A stretch of 47,976 bases of DNA from NCBI GenBank assembly GCA_015680685.1, contig MNCI01007858.1, forward strand, positions 74,353-122,328. The letters run 5' to 3'. Below, in pieces: positions 42,450 through 47,976 of the stretch. This DNA is from Gnetum montanum (Eukaryota; Streptophyta; Gnetopsida; Gnetales; Gnetaceae). How positions within the stretch are numbered: the stretch's first letter is position 1; each line of letters begins with the position of its first letter. The position numbers and the translations under genes are program-made. The notes beneath the pieces are model-generated. The model was not told where the DNA came from. It was given only the letters and a program-made list of their open reading frames with translations, and made no database searches.

Positions 42450-45235
42450 AACTATTAATTTAATAAGAATCATTTAATGTGCAAAATCCAAGCTACTTTC
42501 TCAGCCTCTGGAATGTTGATAACTTGAGGGGTTTGGTTAAAATATCAGTGAGTTCATCTTGAATCTTATAAAACACCAATTCATAGATCACACAAGAAGT
42601 GAAATCTTACATCAATATGCTTGCTTCTTCCATGTAGCATAGGATTTTTGGATAACTTAATGATAGAATTATTGTCATAGAAAATTGTAGTATCCCTCTC
42701 TTACTTGAAATATAGCTCATTAAGGATTTTTCTAAGCCAAATAGTTTGGAAAGCACAAGATGTTGTAGTAACAAATTTAGCCTCTGTGGTTGACAATGTA
42801 ACAATTTATTGCTTCTTGAATGACCATGAAACAACCCCTGTTCCCATCATAAAAACATATTCCAAAGTGTTCTTCCTATCATCTTGATCTCTTGAATAAT
42901 CACTATCAATAAATCTTACAAAATCAAATTTCTTACCTTTCTTGCAAAATAGCCCAAAATATTTAGTCCCTTACAAGTAATGAAATATTATTTTAGTAGC
43001 CAACAAATGCATCTTCTTTGGAGACTCTATTTATCTACTCATAAGACTCACAATAGGCATTTTATCAGGTTTTTTTGTAGTCAAATACATTAGAATCCCA
43101 ACAGTTTTCTTGTAAAGGTAGCCTTCACCTTGCTTCCATTAGGATCTTCGTTTAGCCTCAAGCCAATCTCAATTGAAGTGCTTACAAGATTTCAATCCTT
43201 CATCTTGAACCTCTCCAAAATTTCTCTAACAAACTTCTTTTAAGAAATAAATATCCCAACAAGGGATCGCACTACTTTCATGTCAAGATAGTAATGCATT
43301 TTTCCAAGATCAGTCATTTCAAACTCATCCATCATTCACTTCTTAAACTTTTTAAAAAAATCACTATCGTTCCTAGTGAAAATAAGATCATCAACATATG
43401 AACATACAATGAGAACTTTTCCTCCATTAATCATTGTAAAAAGTGTATGCTCATATGGACATTTTTGAAATCCCACAGAAAAATAGGTATTTATACAACT
43501 ATATCAAACTCTTGGAGCTTGTTTTAGTTCATACAAAGCCTTTTTTAATTTATAGACCTTGTGCTCACTACCAATCTTCACAAAACTAGGTGGTTGATCA
43601 ATAAATACTTGTTCCTCCAAGTCTCCATGCAAGAATGCAAACTTGACATCCATTTGGAAGACAGGCCATGAATTTTGTGTTGGTAATGCAATCACCAATC
43701 TAACTACATCATGACTTGGAATAGGAGCAAAAAATTATTTATAGTCAATCCCATATTATTGCTTGTATCCCTTAGCCACAAATCACACCTTATACTCATC
43801 AACTTCACTAGTCTCCTTTAGTTTTGTTTGGAACACCCACTTCATACCAATGGTTTTGTGTCGTTTTGGAAAACTCCCAAGTACCATTTCTCCCAATGGC
43901 TTCAATTGCATCTTCCATTTCATTTTTTCATTTTGATTTTGTAATAGTACTTTCAAAAGTTGTGGGATCACAATTTTTAGATAAAACAAAGTGGGTGACT
44001 AGATCATCAAATTGGTCAATCCTAGTCACCTCATAATCCATCATCCATAAGGGTATTTATTGAATATGGATAGATTCAGCTACTGCTACTATTGGTGAAG
44101 TCTTAGCCTCCATAGTTCTTGGTGCTTCAAACTCTATGGCTTTTGGGATTTCAGCCTCCATGGTTCTTTGTTCTTTGAAGTCTGTAATTCTAGGTTTTGT
44201 ACTTTCTTGTGCTATGGAGTCTACAATTTTAGTGTCAAAAATAATTGAAGTAGGATATTTTCAATTCCAATTCCAAGTGCTCTTCTCATCAAACATGACA
44301 TATTTGCTAGTCAAAATCTTCTTTGTTAGAGTATTATACAATTCATATGCTTTGGATGCTTCACTTATGCCAAAAAACCACATTTTTCACTCTTATCCTC
44401 CAGCTTCTTCCTCTTCTCATTGGGGATATGTGCATAGGAAATGCAACCAAAGATTCTAAAGTGATCCACTATTGGTTTCCTCCCACTCTAAGCCTCTTTT
44501 GGTATCATGTTTTGAACAACAAAGGTAGGACTTCTATTTAAAACATGGATGCTCCAATTTACAGCCTCCAGCCAAAAACTCTTTGGAATAGTTCCTCTTT
44601 CCAAGAAACTACTCACCATATTGAGGATGGTTCTATTTTTTCTCTTTGATACACCATTTTGTTGTGGAGTATAGGGGGCTATTAGCTCTCTTTGAATGCC
44701 ATGATTCTTACAAAAAAAATCAAACTCTTTTGAAAAATATTCTCCTCCATAATCTATACAAAGAGTATTAATCATCTTTCCAAACTTATTCTCAACACGT
44801 GCCTTGAAGATTTTAAATGCATTAAAAGCTTTAGACTTCTCCTGCAAAAAGTAAATGCAACTTTTTCAAGTATAATCATCAATGAAGGTGATCAAATACC
44901 TCTTACCTCTATTTGAAGATGGTTTTATTGCCCCACAAATGTTAAAGTGAACTAGCTCAATGACATTCTTTGCTCTCCATGATTTTTCTTAAAAGAATTG
45001 AGAATGATGTTGTTTATGAACAACACATTCTTCATAGACTCCAAAAGGATTTATAGTTTGAGGAGGACTGGCCATCATATTATTCTGTTGCAGAGTCTTT
45101 AATTCTCCAAAATTCAAGTTTGTATGTTTGTCTTCATATTGCATTGCCACAAGCCTTTAATCTAGTAGCACTTCCACATCTAGAAAATTGGATGTTAAAT
45201 TTCCTAATTAAATGGAGTGTGGGATTTTTATGGAA
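42450..45235 (-). pseudogene. copia pol pseudogene (integrase, reverse transcriptase, RNase H)
   Basis: The GAG-pre-integrase segment (about 44,990-45,115) reads NLNFGELKTLQQNNMM and CVVHKQHH. Integrase has FIDDYT near 44,880 (first Asp), then at 44,488-44,847 LCIDYGGEYFSKEF (second Asp) and PYTPQQNGVSKRKNRT, where the catalytic Glu of the family GVAERKN box is now Lys. Reverse transcriptase: FQMDVKFAFLHGDLEEQVFI and KLKKALYELKQAPR at 43,504-43,698, and YVDDLIFTRN with the YVDD box at 43,387-43,398. RNase H (about 42,480-42,860) shows STTEAEFV-like, KNPMLHGRSKH-like and DELTDILTKPLKLSTFQRLR pieces. Frames are broken in many places. It would convert element RNA to DNA and insert it; this copy cannot. 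Confidence 0.94.
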
Positions 45236-45823
45236 AATCACCCAAAAAAATGCATCATAACACAACTAGCTAATTTTATAAAAACTAAGACTTTACAAAA
45301 TAAATCAATCACAAAAATCTCATGTAAATCATGTAACCTCCCATAAAGCGAAAAGCATGTCAAAACCATGAGATACGAAAATAACATATGCTACATGAAT
45401 TTTAATTATTAAAATAAAATATAATGCTAACACACAAAAATCATCCATTTTATCATATGTCCATGCTATGCCCATACCATAACCTCTATGAGAATCTACC
45501 AAAAATCATCCATTGTGTTAGTACATACCAGCTAAAAATAATAATAATTGATTGAAATATTACATAAAAATTAAAATACACATAAACATAAAATATGAAG
45601 TTCAAAAAAGCTATCTAGAAAACAACATAACCATAGCAAAACATAACATTCAAGAACCACAAGCTCAAAGCACAAGGACAAACATACTAATGAGAACATC
45701 CAAAAATATGGGTTGTTAAATCTCGCCCCTACTAATGAGAACAACACATTCTTCATAGACTCCAAAAGGATTTATAGTTTGAGGAAGACCAACCATCATA
45801 TAATTCTATTGCAGAGTCTTTAA
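45018..45823. repeat. Direct repeat of about 87 bp flanking a 630-bp segment
   Basis: The copia sequence at 45,018-45,103 ('aacacattcttcatagactc' near its start, 'gcagagtcttta' at its end) occurs again at 45,734-45,822, about 716 bases on, with about ten differences. The second copy passes directly into the gag of element C. At several sites the second copy is nearer the expected copia sequence (MMVGLP instead of MMASPP), so neither is simply a recent copy of the other. Confidence 0.88.
45236..45733. other. Unassigned A-rich segment between the direct repeats
   Basis: AT-rich with no recognised coding content. It lies between the copia relic and the isolated second copy of the 87-bp repeat. 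Confidence 0.45.
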
Positions 45824-47410
45824 GGAGCTCCATATTTCATCTACCTTAGCTGATACTTCCATTGTTAGCTTTTGAAGCAGTAAGGTTTTTCCTTTCACCA
45901 ACTCTTCGAGTGGTGACTCATCCTCTTCATTGTAGAATCTCACTCCCCTCTTCCAGAGGGAAGGATCGTGGTTATACTCTTCCACACTTTTTTTTTCCAT
46001 AGCTCCCCTTCTTCTTTAGCTACTTGCTCCAAAAATCGATGAATTTCATGGGATCTAAGTTATGATAATCTCCCTTGGGAATAAGTTCCAAGGGTTCTCC
46101 TAGTTTCATGTCTTAGCCCATCTACGAGGTGGCAGAGTTGATCCCGTTGTGCGTAACCATGCCCCAGGAAACGATGTAACAATGCATAATATTGATCCAT
46201 GGTAGCATCCAAGGGTTCATGAGTATCCTACTTCCATCCTTGGATGTGCTTACATAACTTAGATACTTTGGAGTACATTTTGTGTTTATCGTTGAACAAC
46301 TCTAACATTGTATTCCATCTCCTAATGGTTTCTGGTTCTAAGGATGGTACCAACACTATGCTTCCTTTATGAGTGTCCTAGGAAACAACTTTAATTTCTG
46401 CCACTCTTTTTCTATGTTTTGCAATGTGCAGGCATCGTCGAATGCCTATAAATGATTTTTCAGATTAGTGTTGTATCCCCCTTCAAAGCGTGGGATATTT
46501 TTCATATCTAGTCTCTTAATCCAACAATCTTTTTGATTCCTTGTAGGTATTCTCACAACCTCCATTATATCTAACATACTTTAGGTGGCAAGTAGGGGTT
46601 CATCATGATCATCTCTCTCATGATGTCTATGATGCCTATGTGATTCCCTACTTTCCCTTCTACCATGCCTAGACTCTCTAGACTACCCTTGTCCTTGCTC
46701 TCGACTCTCTTGTCGAGGTCTCTCATTTTGCTTACCCTTATCCTCACCATTATGCTCTTGATGACTACACCCTGATGTGGAAAGAGAGGGTGAATGATGT
46801 GATGAAGGGAAAGAAGAAGGAGAGTCATCACCATGATGATTTTTCTTACCTTCTCTTCAATGGCTACAACCCCAATCGTGATGACAATCTGATGCTCATC
46901 CTTATCATGTGTTTTTGTTTCCTTAGTGAATAGTTGGCGATCACGGGGATCAGAACCAGGGCTGTGTATCGTGGAGTGTAGGTTTTGATACCCCACCTTC
47001 TCACTTTCATTAGGAGAGGGAACATCATTTGACGGAGAACCTGTTATGATTGGTTCACCATCTCCTATTTCGCTTAGGATGTGCGGGACCCCTTTCCCCT
47101 TCAACAATGTATGGTGGCTCTCCTGCCTCGAGTCCCTTAAACATTATGTAGATGTGGGATGGTAATCCCTTGTGTCAAAATCACCTATAACATATTTAGC
47201 ATATAGTTGTGTCATGCCTATTTGTGCCAAACCACAAAGGAGCATGCTGGGGACTACACGATCTGAAGGTAACACTATGTTACCTTGTAAATCTCGCCAA
47301 TGCAGTTGTTCATCCTGATGAAGGATAAAGGTAAAATTGGGTATGTAGTCATTGTGATGAGTATATACCACCCGATACTGTTGAGGTACTAGCGGTTCTT
47401 GGTTATGCAT
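45824..47410 (-). pseudogene. gag pseudogene of element C, 3'-truncated
   Basis: The likely start is MHNQEPLVPQQYRVVYTHHN at 47,410. An 88-codon frame ends at 47,144. A second frame starts at 47,107 with VPHILSEIGDGEPIITGSPS and becomes an acidic/charged stretch that changes frame several times. The retrotransposon gag core follows at about 46,080-46,560: PRFEGGYNTN, later HEPLDATMDQYYALLHRFLG then HGYAQRDQLCHLVDGLRHET, matching A and B. A C-terminal part at 45,806-46,000 (SVEEYNHDPSLWKRGVRFYN) parallels EYNWDPTL in B. It breaks off at a copia fragment. Gag forms the particle shell. It has fewer stops than A or B but is still broken. Confidence 0.78.
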
Positions 47411-47608
47411 GTTAGACTACCAACTATTTCTTGTATGATCCCTAGGTGGTGAAGTGCTCTTATGAGAAGAAGAAGAAGAAATTGTGTCTTATTCGGTGTG
47501 CTGATTAATCGTTATATAATTTTTTGTTTAATTAACCCAAAGGGTTCATTTAAGCTCCCAATGATGTGGATAATTCCCTATGTTCTACTTAGTGCACAAA
47601 CAACTTAG
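47411..47608 (-). other. Leader between primer-binding site and gag of element C
   Basis: About 200 bases of non-coding leader, with a TTC/GAA-type run (gaagaagaagaagaaa on the plus strand near 47,466). This is where packaging signals of such elements normally lie. Confidence 0.45.
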
Positions 47609-47626
47609 TCCCTGGCAACAATGCCA
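47609..47626 (-). promoter_or_regulatory. Primer-binding site of element C (tRNA-Asp type)
   Basis: The minus strand reads TGGCATTGTTGCCAGGGA, four transitions from the complement of the plant tRNA-Asp 3' end. It stands one base from the LTR end. Confidence 0.75.
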
Positions 47627-47627
47627 A

Positions 47628-47976
47628 TGATGAGTGGCAAGATACCCCTACACTCAACCATACGAATACGAGCGTTACATGTGCTATCTGGTCGAACTCC
47701 ATAGACTAAGTGCCTACATGCCTCATGGAATACTTAAGGTTAATGATTTTTTATCTTCCCAGACTTACTTGTATTTGTCACGGTTGTATGGTTAAGTAAG
47801 TCTAAGGTATATGATTTTTATGTCTTTTATATTTTATCTCCTATGCTAATGAGGTGAAGGGTGAAGAAACTAATTAACTAAATTTAACTAACTAGCTAAG
47901 CCTTAATTAACCTAGCATTAGTATTCATTCCCACTTACTGTTCACATCCTGAACCAATGAAACCTTGGTTACCAAA
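47628..47976 (-). repeat. Partial 5' LTR of element C
   Basis: On the minus strand it ends ...CACTCATCA, as in A and B, and carries 'tgggaagata' and 'cgtatggttgagtgtagg', which match A at about 399 and 508 and B in the same order. It continues beyond the window. Confidence 0.8.

Larger units (their letters stand above)
42110..45235 (-). mobile_element. Ty1/copia retrotransposon D, 5'-truncated
   Basis: On the minus strand the order is GAG-pre-integrase, integrase, reverse transcriptase, RNase H, then a candidate polypurine tract and LTR. This order (integrase before reverse transcriptase) defines Ty1/copia. Gag, protease and the 5' LTR are missing: recognisable sequence begins at about 45,235. 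The element faces the same way as element C, whose gag lies immediately beyond, and may have inserted into it. Confidence 0.92.
45824..47976 (-). mobile_element. Ty3-type LTR retrotransposon C, partial, less decayed
   Basis: On the minus strand the order is LTR (running off the window), primer-binding site, leader, then gag. Gag sequence, primer-binding site and LTR end match elements A and B. It breaks off at about 45,824, where a copia fragment begins. It keeps many CG dinucleotides that A and B have lost. Confidence 0.85.

Noticed and set aside
43824-44541. Several plus-strand frames of 70-107 codons
   Set aside because: They run opposite the copia pol, whose motifs are clear on the minus strand.
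1-47976. CRISPR arrays, bacterial operons, rRNA genes
   Set aside because: No regularly spaced short repeats with unique spacers, no ribosome-binding-site-led gene runs and no rRNA-like segments; the intron-bearing gene relics show this is plant nuclear DNA.

Overview
The window looks like nuclear DNA of a land plant with a large, transposon-rich genome; a gymnosperm such as a conifer would fit, but that is inference. It is AT-rich and poor in CG dinucleotides. It holds plant-type LTR retrotransposons (Ty3/Athila-Tat-like and Ty1/copia), a Helitron with an RPA gene, a hAT transposon and broken plant genes. No intact protein-coding gene was found. Almost every coding trace carries in-frame stops and Arg-to-His/Cys or Glu-to-Lys changes, the pattern left by long-term C-to-T decay of methylated DNA.

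Layout. Positions 1-4,580 hold a broken Ty3 element (A): partial LTR, primer-binding site, gag, and a reverse transcriptase cut off part-way. 4,610-7,630 is mostly unassigned. 7,631-8,895 is a multi-exon relic of a LOG gene (cytokinin-activating phosphoribohydrolase). About 10,026-15,562 is a second Ty3 element (B) with two LTRs and a gag but no recognisable pol. 16,568-18,495 is a multi-exon relic of a type-B response regulator (the cytokinin-response transcription factor family), with a tandem duplication of about 555 bp in its DNA-binding part. 19,065-22,420 has short tandem repeats, an unidentified ORF, a calmodulin-like fragment, a 72-bp minisatellite, a tRNA-Pro pseudogene and a 248-bp hairpin element bounded by TA.

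About 23,600-29,700 (minus strand) is a decayed Helitron: Rep/helicase with a readable HUH motif, Walker A and helicase motifs, followed by an RPA1-like gene. 30,830-31,560 looks like an old LTR, with a striking cluster of a GGAGAYRTCTCC-like motif. 31,669-31,985 is a nearly full-length histone H4 pseudogene. 34,051-37,254 is a hAT transposase pseudogene with its introns. 37,996-42,110 holds an unidentified short ORF, a leucine-rich-repeat fragment and a local repeat array. 42,110-45,235 (minus) is the 3' two-thirds of a Ty1/copia element. 45,826-47,976 (minus) is the gag, primer-binding site and partial LTR of a third Ty3 element (C), related to A and B but less decayed and still rich in CG.

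The transposon genes form their usual modules. The host-derived pieces (LOG, type-B response regulator, calmodulin-like protein, histone H4, LRR protein) are all broken, so no working pathway is encoded here. The two largest host relics, LOG and the type-B response regulator, lie on the same strand with element B between them, and both belong to the cytokinin pathway.
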